Below are positions 17,181 through 26,991 of a stretch of 64,000 bases of DNA, piece after piece. Made by a program: the position numbers and the translations under genes. The notes under the pieces were generated by a model. It was not told the DNA's origin, ran no database searches, and saw nothing but the letters and a program-made list of their open reading frames with translations. Source of the DNA: Daejeonella lutea (lineage in GTDB: Bacteria > Bacteroidota > Bacteroidia > Sphingobacteriales > Sphingobacteriaceae); contig NZ_FUYR01000005.1 in the NCBI RefSeq assembly GCF_900168015.1, forward strand, positions 62,001-126,000. Direction: 5' to 3'. How positions within the stretch are numbered: the first letter of the stretch is position 1; each line of letters starts with the position of its first letter.

Positions 17181-17891
17181 TTACTTTCCGAATGAAAGCT
17201 CTTTTTGGAAAAGTCTGGCGTATTTTCTCTTGTCGAACTTATAAAGTTTGGCTGCACGGTATGAAACACCCTTTTGTTTTTCATCGAGTTCCTTCAGGAT
17301 GTCATAGTTTAACATCTTCTTCCGGAAATTCCGCTTGTCTAATTTTTTGTTGAGTATAACTTCGTAAAGATGTTGAAGCTGGGTTAAGGTAAATTTTTCG
17401 GGCAGCAATTCGAAGGCTATTGGCTGATAGCTTATTTTGTTTCTGATCTTATCAAAGGCCCTCTTAAATATCTTATCGTGATCGAATGCGAGCTTTGGTA
17501 GGTCGGCGAGCGGTGTCCATACTGCTCGACGTGCATAATTCGTTATCGGTGCTGGTTTGAGATCTTTGTTTCCACTCAACCTTATCATTGCATAATACCC
17601 TACCGTGATCACCCTCCCCTGCGGATGCCTGTTAACATCCCCAAAAGTATAAAATTGATCCATGTATATTCCTTTCAGTCCCGTTAGCTCATACAAAATC
17701 CGCTCGGCGGCGTTATCAAGGCTCTCTTCCTGTTCAACAAGATATCCTGGTAGGGCCCACCAATCCTTGAAAGGTTCGACGTTACGTTCTATCAAAAGGA
17801 CTTTAAGTTCTCCCTCATCGAAACCGAAGATTACGCAATCGATTGAAAATACTGAATCAAATTTGGGCAGAATTGTTTCCAAAGCTTTCAA
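17181..17891 (-). CDS. NUDIX-domain transcriptional regulator (NrtR/AraR type)
   Basis: A 236-residue protein with an N-terminal NUDIX-like domain and a C-terminal winged helix (TLTQLQHLYEVILNKKLDKR, then NFRKKML). In the NUDIX box, GYLVEQEES-DNAAERILYELTGL (about 49-72), two catalytic glutamates are replaced (Ile65, Leu69). That argues for a ligand-sensing regulator rather than a hydrolase. Known relatives respond to ADP-ribose (NrtR) or sugars such as arabinose (AraR of Bacteroides). It is divergent from pfkA, with the palindrome GTGTA-N5-TACAC at 17959-17973 between them. It is a candidate regulator of the kinase/glycolysis block. Confidence 0.85.
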   Translation of the reverse strand: MKALETILPKFDSVFSIDCVIFGFDEGELKVLLIERNVEPFKDWWALPGYLVEQEESLDNAAERILYELTGLKGIYMDQFYTFGDVNRHPQGRVITVGYYAMIRLSGNKDLKPAPITNYARRAVWTPLADLPKLAFDHDKIFKRAFDKIRNKISYQPIAFELLPEKFTLTQLQHLYEVILNKKLDKRNFRKKMLNYDILKELDEKQKGVSYRAAKLYKFDKRKYARLFQKELSFGK

Positions 17892-17958
17892 GAATATTAA
17901 AGACTAAATATATATGATTAAAAGGAACTGGATGAAAAAATAACGGAAAAATTACTTA

Positions 17959-17973
17959 GTGTAAAAAATACAC
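17959..17973. promoter_or_regulatory. Palindrome GTGTA-N5-TACAC between NUDIX regulator and pfkA
   Basis: GTGTAAAAAATACAC has perfect 5-bp arms and sits 35 bp before the pfkA start and 68 bp before the regulator start. Sites with the same arms and spacer are at 1136-1150 and 40650-40664. This is the natural position for an autoregulatory operator of the NUDIX-type regulator. Confidence 0.5.
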
Positions 17974-18007
17974 ACTATATTCGTTTGCACTTATAGATTA
18001 TTTAAGC

Positions 18008-18991
18008 TTGGCTAGGATAAAAAAAATTGGTGTTTTTACTTCTGGTGGTGACGCCCCGGGAATGAATGCTTGCATACGGGCTGTGGTAAGAACTGCTATC
18101 CATGACGGACTTGAAGTTGTTGGGATACGTCAGGGCTACCAGGGAATGCTTGAAAGCAATTTTTGGGATATGAGCGCCCGCGATGTCGGAAATATCATTC
18201 ACATTGGCGGAACGATTTTGAAAACCGCCAGATGTCTCGAGTTCAAGACTCCCGAGGGTACAAAAAAAGCATATGATAACCTTAGGTCATATGGGATTGA
18301 TGCCCTTGTAGCCATTGGCGGAGATGGCACAGCAAATGGCGCAAGCAGGCTTTCTCTGACCCATGGAATTCCGGTAATGTGTATCCCGGGAACTATCGAC
18401 AATGACCTTTATGGCTCTGACTTTACACTCGGTTTCGATACCGCTACAAATACCGTTATCGAAGCAATTGATAAAATTAGGGATACTGCTGCTTCCCACA
18501 ACCGACTTTTTTTTATTGAAGTTATGGGACGAGATTCCGGGTGCATAGCATTACGCGCTGGCATAGCGGGCGGGTCTGAAGCTGTTCTACTTCCAGAAAG
18601 AGATACCGCGATCGATGAGCTTATTGAAAAACTGTCAAGTCATGCAAATAATCATAAATCTTCCAGCATTGTAATTGTCGCCGAAGGGGATAAAAACGGA
18701 GGTGCATATCATGTTGCAGAGCGTGTTAAAGAAAAATTTGACTTTTACGACAGTAAAGTCACTATATTAGGGCATTTACAAAGAGGCGGTAGTCCGAGTA
18801 GTTTTGACCGCGTTTTAGCCAGCCGGCTTGGTTTCGCAGCAGTAAGAGCATTACTAAATGGAAAGGACAGGCAAATGGTTGGCTTGCGCGGGAATGCTAT
18901 TGTTCTTACCCCTCTTGAAGAAGCATTGCATTTTTCTCATTTCAAACTTGAGGATGATCTGCTTGAAATGATAAATGTGTTATCAATATAG
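18008..18991 (+). CDS. pfkA: ATP-dependent 6-phosphofructokinase
   Basis: Commits fructose 6-phosphate to glycolysis. The 327-residue protein has the phosphate-binding TSGGDAPGMN (11-20), GGDGT in the first third, the substrate loop PGTIDND and the effector-side EVMGRDSG. The reading frame needs a TTG start at 18008: no in-frame ATG lies in the short upstream stretch, and the protein begins MARIKKIGVF as in relatives. Five bases separate its stop from the following BadF-type gene, so they are co-transcribed. A palindrome upstream suggests control by the NUDIX-type regulator. Confidence 0.95.
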   Translation: MARIKKIGVFTSGGDAPGMNACIRAVVRTAIHDGLEVVGIRQGYQGMLESNFWDMSARDVGNIIHIGGTILKTARCLEFKTPEGTKKAYDNLRSYGIDALVAIGGDGTANGASRLSLTHGIPVMCIPGTIDNDLYGSDFTLGFDTATNTVIEAIDKIRDTAASHNRLFFIEVMGRDSGCIALRAGIAGGSEAVLLPERDTAIDELIEKLSSHANNHKSSSIVIVAEGDKNGGAYHVAERVKEKFDFYDSKVTILGHLQRGGSPSSFDRVLASRLGFAAVRALLNGKDRQMVGLRGNAIVLTPLEEALHFSHFKLEDDLLEMINVLSI

Positions 18992-18996
18992 TTAAT

Positions 18997-19845
18997 ATGA
19001 TTGCGGTAGTATATAGTGGGTCGAGGTTTGCAGACTGGAAGCTGGCAGAAAAAGGAAAGATTGTTTCAGAATTTAAAACACAGGGAATCAACCCTTTTTT
19101 TAACGATAATAGTTCTATAACACAGCTTTTAAACAAAAATGTTCAGCTGATCAATAATGCTGAAAAGATTAAATGGGTATACTTCTTTGGAGCCGGGGCA
19201 TCTTCCTCAGAGAGGAAAGAAGTTGTTTCCGACGCCTTCGGATCATTTTTCCGTTATAGTCGGGTTGTCGTAGATCATGACCTTAAAGCAGCTGCTCTGG
19301 CAGCTTGCGGGGATGAACCTTGTGTTTTAGGGATTTTAGGAAGCGGGTCAAATGCTGCATATTTCGATGGTAAAAAAGTACACAGCAACAATTACGGGCT
19401 GGGCTATATTTTGGGAGATGAAGGATCTGCTAACTGGCTGGGTGTAAATTTATTGAAGGCGTTCCTTAACAATAAAATCCCTCAAGAATTCGAAAAATTG
19501 TTTCAAAAAAAATATGACCTGGACAGGACACAAATCCTCGATAAAGTCTACAGACAGCCACAACCGGCCTTATTTTTGAGCTATTTTGCAGATTTCCTGA
19601 TGGAACATCGCAGTGAGGCTTTTGTCAAGCAGCTGGTGATCCGTGGGTTTGATATTTATTTTAAAACCTATATTATTCCGCTTAAAACTAAACATCCAGA
19701 TACCCCCATACATATTGTTGGAACAGTAGCTTCGGGTTTTCAGGATTATTTAAATGAAGCTGCACAAAATAACGGTTTAACCATCGGGTCAGTAATAAAA
19801 GAGCCGATATATAACTTGTTAAAATATTACTCAAATAAAAATTAA
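18997..19845 (+). CDS. BadF/BadG-type protein with degenerate phosphate-1 loop
   Basis: A 282-residue paralogue of the kinase at 16272. The fold is conserved: LGSGSNAA (phosphate-2 type), DHDLKAAALAACG and ILGDEGSANWLG are all aligned. The N-terminal phosphate-1 loop is not: where the paralogue has DGGSTKT at residues 6-12, this protein has YSGSRFA, so the ATP-orienting aspartate is a tyrosine. It may be catalytically dead, a regulatory subunit of its neighbour, or a sugar sensor. It is coupled to pfkA by a 5-bp spacing and followed 81 bp later by the gap gene. Confidence 0.75.
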   Translation: MIAVVYSGSRFADWKLAEKGKIVSEFKTQGINPFFNDNSSITQLLNKNVQLINNAEKIKWVYFFGAGASSSERKEVVSDAFGSFFRYSRVVVDHDLKAAALAACGDEPCVLGILGSGSNAAYFDGKKVHSNNYGLGYILGDEGSANWLGVNLLKAFLNNKIPQEFEKLFQKKYDLDRTQILDKVYRQPQPALFLSYFADFLMEHRSEAFVKQLVIRGFDIYFKTYIIPLKTKHPDTPIHIVGTVASGFQDYLNEAAQNNGLTIGSVIKEPIYNLLKYYSNKN

Positions 19846-19869
19846 AACCGTGAATCCTATATCGCTTGA

Positions 19870-20925
<1,056 letters not shown>

Positions 20926-21277
20926 GAATAGGATTTATAAAATTCGTACGATCTAATCGGAGAATTGTCTGGAATAGGATTGGTAGGTTGATTGGATTGT
21001 AGGATTAAGACAAAGGTTCTTTGGGACGGTCTCGCTTTACCTTCACCGACAGACGCCGCCATTCCGAACGCAATGAGGAAACTCATCTAACTGAGCCCTG
21101 CTTTATTCATAGAGCAGGGCTTTTTCGGAGTATAAAGAGCCATTTATCAAGTTTCGACATTGGGGATCAACTTCAAAGTAAAATTGAGATCAACATCCCT
21201 GATCCTGATTACCGGCCCCAAAATCTTGCTACTTGAATCTTGATACCTGGTACTTGATGCTTGTTACTAAATAAAAC
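20926..21277. other. 352-bp intergenic region with terminator and degenerate repeats
   Basis: After gap the sequence contains AGGATTGGTAGGTTGATTGG-like low-complexity DNA, the 15-mer CGCAATGAGGAAACT (21069-21083, also at 11516-11530), a strong terminator at 21094-21126, and ACTTGAATCTTGATACC-type repeats at about 21230-21267. No gene or RNA is apparent. Confidence 0.5.
21094..21126 (+). terminator. Rho-independent terminator downstream of gap
   Basis: AGCCCTGCT (21094-21102) pairs with AGCAGGGCT (21113-21121) and is followed by TTTTT. The loop is 10 nt. It lies 168 bp after the gap stop and before the Gfo/Idh/MocA gene. Confidence 0.8.
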
Positions 21278-22246
21278 ATGAAAAAAATATCCTGGGGAAT
21301 TATTGGTTGTGGCAATGTCACTGAAGTAAAAAGCGGTCCCGCCTTTAATCTTGTACCTAATTCTGAATTAGTTGCTGTAATGCGACGAGACGCCGGGAAG
21401 GCAGAAGATTACGCAATGCGCCACGGTGTCAAAAAATGGTTTGCTGATGCTGGAGATCTGATCAATGATAGCGACGTCAATGCCCTTTACATTGCAACTC
21501 CCCCTGCTTTTCATGAGGCCTATACTTTGCAGGCATTTAAGGCGGGGAAGCAGGTGTATGTTGAAAAGCCCATGGCATTAGATTCTGCAGAAGCCGAAAG
21601 AATGGCCCAAGCTGCTGAGCACTATCAATGCAAATTAAGTATTGCACACTATCGCCGGGCCCAACCTCGTTTTAAAAAAATATTGAAACTACTGAATGAC
21701 AAAACCATTGGCGAAATTCTCGCTGTGGAATTGCATTTTCACAGCCCTTATCAACCTGGTACGGAAAACACCTGGAGGATTAACCCGGCAATATCCGGCG
21801 GTGGTTTGTTTCATGATCTCGCACCTCATCAATTAGACCTCATGGTATATTTTTTTGGGAGGCCATTAAAAGTTGAGGGCTCGTCATTAAACCGTGCAAA
21901 TCTATATGACGCTGACGATTATGCCCAAGCGAAAATTATATTTGAGAACAATATTAAATTTCATGGCATCTGGGATTTTAATGCGCCATTTGGTAGTGAA
22001 GAAGACCTATGTGTAATAAATGGCAGCCACGGTTCAATAAGCTTTGAAGTCTTTGGAAATGATTGCGATTTAACGATAGGGGAAAAAACTGAAAAACTCG
22101 AATTCGACTATTTACCGCACGTGCAGCAACCCATGATCGACCAGGTTGTAAAATACTTTATAGATGAAGGTAGTAACCCCTGTCCAGCCGAAGAAGCAGT
22201 TGCGGTTATGACAATGATGGATAAAATCACTGGTAAAACGGCTTGA
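21278..22246 (+). CDS. Gfo/Idh/MocA family oxidoreductase, cytoplasmic
   Basis: NAD(P)-linked sugar or polyol dehydrogenase of unknown substrate. The 322-residue protein has the N-terminal Rossmann loop WGIIGCGNVTE (5-15), the family motif VEKPMA (about 97-102) and the C-terminal alpha/beta domain with YRRAQPRFKK and GGGLFHDLAPHQLD. There is no export signal, unlike the Tat-type member at 34481. Its neighbours are gap (same strand, terminator between) and glgB (convergent). Confidence 0.87.
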   Translation: MKKISWGIIGCGNVTEVKSGPAFNLVPNSELVAVMRRDAGKAEDYAMRHGVKKWFADAGDLINDSDVNALYIATPPAFHEAYTLQAFKAGKQVYVEKPMALDSAEAERMAQAAEHYQCKLSIAHYRRAQPRFKKILKLLNDKTIGEILAVELHFHSPYQPGTENTWRINPAISGGGLFHDLAPHQLDLMVYFFGRPLKVEGSSLNRANLYDADDYAQAKIIFENNIKFHGIWDFNAPFGSEEDLCVINGSHGSISFEVFGNDCDLTIGEKTEKLEFDYLPHVQQPMIDQVVKYFIDEGSNPCPAEEAVAVMTMMDKITGKTA

Positions 22247-22301
22247 ATCTTAATAGTTTTATACTACAGTCATGAAACCAAGCAAAAACTAAATTCAATC
22301 G

Positions 22302-24263
22302 TTACTTCTTTAATAATCTTAACACCAAGCCACCCAAAGGAGGTAGGTTCATTAGTCCGGAATGTTCTTTACCATGCCAGAATATTTGCTCCGAAATCAC
22401 CTCCTGATCTGTCGAAAATCCACTGCCATAAAATTTCACATCGTCGGAGTTGAGGATTACCTTCCATCTCCCTTCTGCCGGCAAGCCAATGCGCCAGCCT
22501 GTCCTTGGAACTGGGGTCAGGTTAAGTATTATTAGTAAATCGTTATCGCGTTCGTGACCCTTACGGCTATAAACCAATACCGAATTTTCCGCGTCACCTC
22601 CCTCAATCCATTCGAAACCAGTACTTTCAAAGCTTTTTTCATACAAAGCAGGTTGTGAAGTATATAAATGGTTTAGCGATTTGACCAATTCGTTAATGCC
22701 CTGGTGCGGAGCATGTTCCAATAAATGCCAGTCGAGTGAATGATCAAAATCCCACTCCCGACTCTGCCCTATTTCATTTCCCATAAAAAGGCACTTAGTT
22801 CCCGGATGTGTGAACATATACATATACAGTAAGCGCAGATTAGCAAATTTCTGCCATTCATCACCAGGCATCCTATTGAGGAGTGAACCCTTTCCGTGGA
22901 CTACTTCATCATGGGAAAAAGGGAGCATGAAATTTTCTGTGAAAGCATACTCCGTGCTGAACGTTATCCGGTTGTGATTGTATTTGCGGTGAACCGGATC
23001 TTTAGAGAAGTATTCCAGCGTGTCGTTCATCCAGCCCATCATCCATTTCATGCCAAAACCAAGCCCTCCCGTATACGTCGGTTTACTCACTCCGGGAAAA
23101 GCTGTCGACTCTTCCGCGATAGTTTGCACATCTGGGAAATTTGAATATACCGCTTCATTAAATTCTTTAAGGAAACATATGGCTTCCAAATTTTCATTTC
23201 CTCCAAATTCATTAGGTATCCATTCGCCCGCGTCGCGCGAATAATCCAGATACAACATGGAGGCGACAGCATCAACTCTCAGCCCATCAGCATGGTAACG
23301 ATCGAGCCAAAAGATTGCATTGCTGATTAAAAATGATTTAACCTCGTTCCGCCCATAATTGAAAATGTAAGATTTCCAATCGGGATGAAAACCCTTTTTC
23401 ATATCAGCATGCTCATACAAATGTGTTCCATCAAATCGATATAAGCCATGCTCGTCTCCCGGAAAATGAGACGGAACCCAATCCAGAATCAAACCGATAT
23501 CATTTCTATGAAGTTCGTCGATAAGGAACATGAAATCCTGTGGTGTACCAAATCGCGATGTGGCAGCAAAATAACCCGTAATCTGGTATCCCCAGGAGGG
23601 ATAAAATGGATGCTCCATCATTGGAAGGAACTCGACGTGAGTGAACCCCATATTCTTGATATAGGGGATCAACTGTTCGGCCATTTGACGATAGGTTAAA
23701 AATTCACCTGGCGACTCAATGTTTCTTGCCCAAGAACCAAAATGCATTTCATAAACCGACATTGGCTTATTCAGTGCGTTCTTTTGAAAACGTGTTTTCA
23801 TCCAATCCGCATCCCGCCATTCGTACCAGGTATCCCAAACTATGGAAGCTGTTGAAGGTGGCTCCTCCCATCTCAATGCAAATGGATCTGCTTTTTCGAG
23901 CTTATCACCAGTATTTGAGCTTATATAATATTTGTAGACTTCTCCTGTTGATATGCCAGGAATAAATGTTTCCCATATTCCCGAACCATCCCACCTAACT
24001 TGCATCGGATGGGAAGTTTTATTCCATCCATTAAAATTGCCTTCCACGCTGACATGCCTGGCGTTCGGCACCCACACAGCAAAATAGGTTCCTTGAAGGC
24101 CCTGATGTGTTACCACATGTGAGCCAAGTTTTTCATATAATTTGTAATGTTTGCCAGCCCGAAAAAGACTTATATCGAAATCAGTGAAACGCGAATACCA
24201 ATCAGTGTTCGGATCTGCAATAATTGGTACGGAATCAGTTAGGGGTTTACTTTTTTTCGCCAT
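22302..24263 (-). CDS. glgB: 1,4-alpha-glucan branching enzyme
   Basis: Makes alpha-1,6 branches in glycogen, GH13 family. The 653-residue protein has an N-terminal CBM48-type domain (about 40-130), then a TIM barrel with nucleophile Asp331 (GLRVDAVAS), acid/base Glu384 (TIAEES) and the SHDEVVHGKGS signature. No signal peptide, so cytoplasmic. It lies 58 bp downstream of the GH31 gene on the same strand, with a long hairpin between them, forming a storage-glucan pair. Confidence 0.95.
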   Translation of the reverse strand: MAKKSKPLTDSVPIIADPNTDWYSRFTDFDISLFRAGKHYKLYEKLGSHVVTHQGLQGTYFAVWVPNARHVSVEGNFNGWNKTSHPMQVRWDGSGIWETFIPGISTGEVYKYYISSNTGDKLEKADPFALRWEEPPSTASIVWDTWYEWRDADWMKTRFQKNALNKPMSVYEMHFGSWARNIESPGEFLTYRQMAEQLIPYIKNMGFTHVEFLPMMEHPFYPSWGYQITGYFAATSRFGTPQDFMFLIDELHRNDIGLILDWVPSHFPGDEHGLYRFDGTHLYEHADMKKGFHPDWKSYIFNYGRNEVKSFLISNAIFWLDRYHADGLRVDAVASMLYLDYSRDAGEWIPNEFGGNENLEAICFLKEFNEAVYSNFPDVQTIAEESTAFPGVSKPTYTGGLGFGMKWMMGWMNDTLEYFSKDPVHRKYNHNRITFSTEYAFTENFMLPFSHDEVVHGKGSLLNRMPGDEWQKFANLRLLYMYMFTHPGTKCLFMGNEIGQSREWDFDHSLDWHLLEHAPHQGINELVKSLNHLYTSQPALYEKSFESTGFEWIEGGDAENSVLVYSRKGHERDNDLLIILNLTPVPRTGWRIGLPAEGRWKVILNSDDVKFYGSGFSTDQEVISEQIFWHGKEHSGLMNLPPLGGLVLRLLKK

Positions 24264-24272
24264 ATGTTAATC

Positions 24273-24309
24273 ACAGGTATATCCAATTGAATAAATTGAA
24301 TATACCTGT
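24273..24309. other. Long hairpin between the GH31 and glgB genes
   Basis: ACAGGTATAT (24273-24282) pairs perfectly with ATATACCTGT (24300-24309). Inside, after one C-A mismatch, CAATT pairs with AATTG, leaving a 5-nt loop. The result is a nearly perfect 16-bp stem in the 58-bp gap. There is no T run on either strand. An intercistronic processing or stability element is therefore more likely than a simple terminator. Confidence 0.55.
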
Positions 24310-24321
24310 TTATAACAAAGA

Positions 24322-26778
24322 TCAGGCAAGAATCTCAATTCGTTTGAAATTCTTGTTGGATTTCACTCGGACTCGACGAAGTTCATCAAAGCTTAGATCT
24401 CCTGAATACTCGCGTCCGTCTATATACACTTTTGTTGGCGTGAACGGAAGTCCGATTATTTTGAGATCATAGGTCTCATAACGCGGTGTGAAGAGCCCCT
24501 CAATTGATTGAGTAATAGTCATTGAGGATACATCTCCTTTTACTACATATTTCTTTTCGAGGTAAATATCCTGCTCAAAGGCAAATGTATCATCATGATC
24601 TTCATAGTAAAATGAATTTGCTTCATAATCTGAGTAATAAATTTGGAACATTAGTTCGTCAATCTCAAACTCACCTACATATTGCATTAGTGGAGATTCT
24701 GGAATAACCGAACCGGCTTTAACAAAAATCGGCATAGAATCAATCGGGGCATCGGCATAATGTTCTCCACCCCCATCAATCATATCGTGAGTCCAGTAAT
24801 TGTACCATTTGCCTTTAGGAAGATAAACATTTTTATGCCTTGCGCCTGGGTCAGTGACTGGGGCAACCAGGATCTTGTCACCAAAAGTAAAGATATCCTG
24901 TATGTTATGAGTATGCGTGTTTTCCTGCTCTTGCATTACCAATGGGCGAAGGATTGGGAAATTATGCTTATGATGTTCCCAGAAAACAGAGTAGATGTAT
25001 GGCATCAGGCGATACCTTAAGCCGATGAATTTGCGATTAATTTCTTCAAATTCCGATCCGAAGCTCCATGGTTCCCGCTCGGCTGTGTCACCGGCCGAAT
25101 GTGCACGCATAAATGGCGAAAATACCCCCATTTGAATCCACCTCGCAAAGAGTTCGGCATCGGGTTCACCACTGAACCCGCCGATATCAGTTCCGCAGAA
25201 AGGAATTCCCGACATGGATAAACGCTGTAATTGAACAATCCCAATTTGCAAATGCTCCCATGAAGCAACGTTATCACCGGTCCATACCGATGCATAACGC
25301 TGTACCCCAGAATATCCCGCCCGGGTTATCGTGAACGGACGTTTATTTTTTTGCAGTTTTTTCAGCCCATCATAGGTTGCCCGAACCATTTGCATTCCGT
25401 AAACATTATGAGCTTTCCGGTGGGATCCATGGAACCCGTCATAGTTATGCCTCACATCGTTTGGAAAGGTCCCTGCCCCAAAAACAGCTGGCTCGTTCAT
25501 GTCATTCCATACACCGGCAACGCCTGCATCTACTAATTCCTTGAATAATCCACCCCACCAGGTTCTAACTTTTGGATTTGTAAAATCAGGAAACTGGCAC
25601 CGTCCGGGCCAAACATGACCTTCCATAAAGTAGTCATCACAGCGGCGGCAGAAATAATTATTTTGCTTGCCTTCTTTAAAGACGCTATAATTTTCGTCAA
25701 CGCGAATACCCGGATCGATAATCACAACGGTTTTGAAACCGTCATCAGCAAGCTCTTTAATCATTCGCTGCGGATCCGGAAAGTACTTTCTGTTCCAGGT
25801 AAAACACCTGTAACCGTCCATGTAATCAATATCAAGGTAAATCGCGTCACAAGGAATCTTGCGTTCGCGGAAGTTTCGGGCGATATCCTTAACTTTTTTT
25901 TCAGGGAAATAACTCCAGCGGCACTGGTGAAAACCCAGGGCCCATTTTGGAGGCATCTGATGCGTACCAGTAAGTGTATGGTACCTTTTCACTACGTCCA
26001 TTATGTGTGGACCATGAATATAATAATATTGCAGCTCCCCGCCGTCGGCCCAAAAGCTTATCTTATTACTATCCTCCTGAGCAAAATCAAACTGGCTTTT
26101 AAAAGTATTATCGAAAAAGATCCCGTAACTCACACCCTCGTTAACTCCCATATAAAATGGGACCGTTCGATAAAGTGGCTGCTGGCCTTTTCCGAATGAA
26201 TATGCATCGGTATTCCAATTCACAAACCTGTCACCGCGCAGATTTAAGTCACTGGATTTATCGCCAAGCCCATAAAACGCTTCGGACAGCTGACATCTTT
26301 TCGTTGCATACACATAATAGCCGCCGAAGTCAGTGTTCTCTTCCCAGTGCATTGGTTCAAGATCCTCATTGATTACCTTCCCATTTATATCTTCAAATGA
26401 AATCTTAAAATCGTGTTTACGGATTACACATGCTACCGAATTTGTCTCAACCCTGTAGGATTCAGGTTCATCTTCTAACTTGAAAACCGTTACTTTATGT
26501 TCCAATGATTCAACTGCGTAGGAGAATTCCTCCAGGAAAACACTTTGGGGTGCCAGCCTCACTCGGATTATCTGGTCACTAATTACCCTTACTTCGACTT
26601 TAGAATTACCGTCCGAAAAGTAAAAATTATTGCGGTCCTGAACGTATTCAGTGACCGCGGAAAGATATTTTTTTACAATGGGCTCCAGCCCCACGACCGG
26701 ATTATTAACGTGTTGCATATCACTTTCCAAATCATTGATATCCAGCTCCGTTATTATCGGATCTTTACTAACTTCCAT
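24322..26778 (-). CDS. Glycoside hydrolase family 31 alpha-glucosidase
   Basis: Releases alpha-linked glucose from the non-reducing end. The 818-residue protein has the GH31 nucleophile signature GVWNDMNEP (Asp426) and the acid/base motif VWTGDN (Asp502). An N-terminal beta-sandwich and C-terminal beta domains complete the family layout. No signal peptide is present (starts MEVSKDPIITELD), so it probably acts in the cytoplasm on maltodextrin or glycogen fragments, consistent with glgB directly downstream. An alpha-xylosidase specificity cannot be excluded. Confidence 0.92.
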   Translation of the reverse strand: MEVSKDPIITELDINDLESDMQHVNNPVVGLEPIVKKYLSAVTEYVQDRNNFYFSDGNSKVEVRVISDQIIRVRLAPQSVFLEEFSYAVESLEHKVTVFKLEDEPESYRVETNSVACVIRKHDFKISFEDINGKVINEDLEPMHWEENTDFGGYYVYATKRCQLSEAFYGLGDKSSDLNLRGDRFVNWNTDAYSFGKGQQPLYRTVPFYMGVNEGVSYGIFFDNTFKSQFDFAQEDSNKISFWADGGELQYYYIHGPHIMDVVKRYHTLTGTHQMPPKWALGFHQCRWSYFPEKKVKDIARNFRERKIPCDAIYLDIDYMDGYRCFTWNRKYFPDPQRMIKELADDGFKTVVIIDPGIRVDENYSVFKEGKQNNYFCRRCDDYFMEGHVWPGRCQFPDFTNPKVRTWWGGLFKELVDAGVAGVWNDMNEPAVFGAGTFPNDVRHNYDGFHGSHRKAHNVYGMQMVRATYDGLKKLQKNKRPFTITRAGYSGVQRYASVWTGDNVASWEHLQIGIVQLQRLSMSGIPFCGTDIGGFSGEPDAELFARWIQMGVFSPFMRAHSAGDTAEREPWSFGSEFEEINRKFIGLRYRLMPYIYSVFWEHHKHNFPILRPLVMQEQENTHTHNIQDIFTFGDKILVAPVTDPGARHKNVYLPKGKWYNYWTHDMIDGGGEHYADAPIDSMPIFVKAGSVIPESPLMQYVGEFEIDELMFQIYYSDYEANSFYYEDHDDTFAFEQDIYLEKKYVVKGDVSSMTITQSIEGLFTPRYETYDLKIIGLPFTPTKVYIDGREYSGDLSFDELRRVRVKSNKNFKRIEILA

Positions 26779-26924
26779 ATATACATAATATTTTAAACAG
26801 CTTAAGAGGACTTACTAATTAGCTGGTGATGACCTGTAGTGCGATTACGCAAAGATAATATGCCGACAAAATACCAGTTTAGACACATACTAAAAAATAT
26901 ATCTCACTTTATACAAAATAGCAA

Positions 26925-26952
26925 GTCCCGTTCCAAATTAATGAAACGGGAC
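26925..26952 (-). terminator. Hairpin downstream of the TonB-dependent receptor
   Basis: GTCCCGTT (26925-26932) pairs with AACGGGAC (26945-26952), 40 bp after the receptor's stop on the minus strand. The following T content is modest (TTGCTATTTTG), so it is a moderate terminator. Confidence 0.5.
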
Positions 26953-26991
26953 CTACTAAAGTATTGGTTAGTTAACTTCTTCGAAAAAATC

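Noticed and set aside
25615-26199. 194-codon open frame on the plus strand
   Set aside because: Antisense to the GH31 gene, no domain, composition of a shadow frame.
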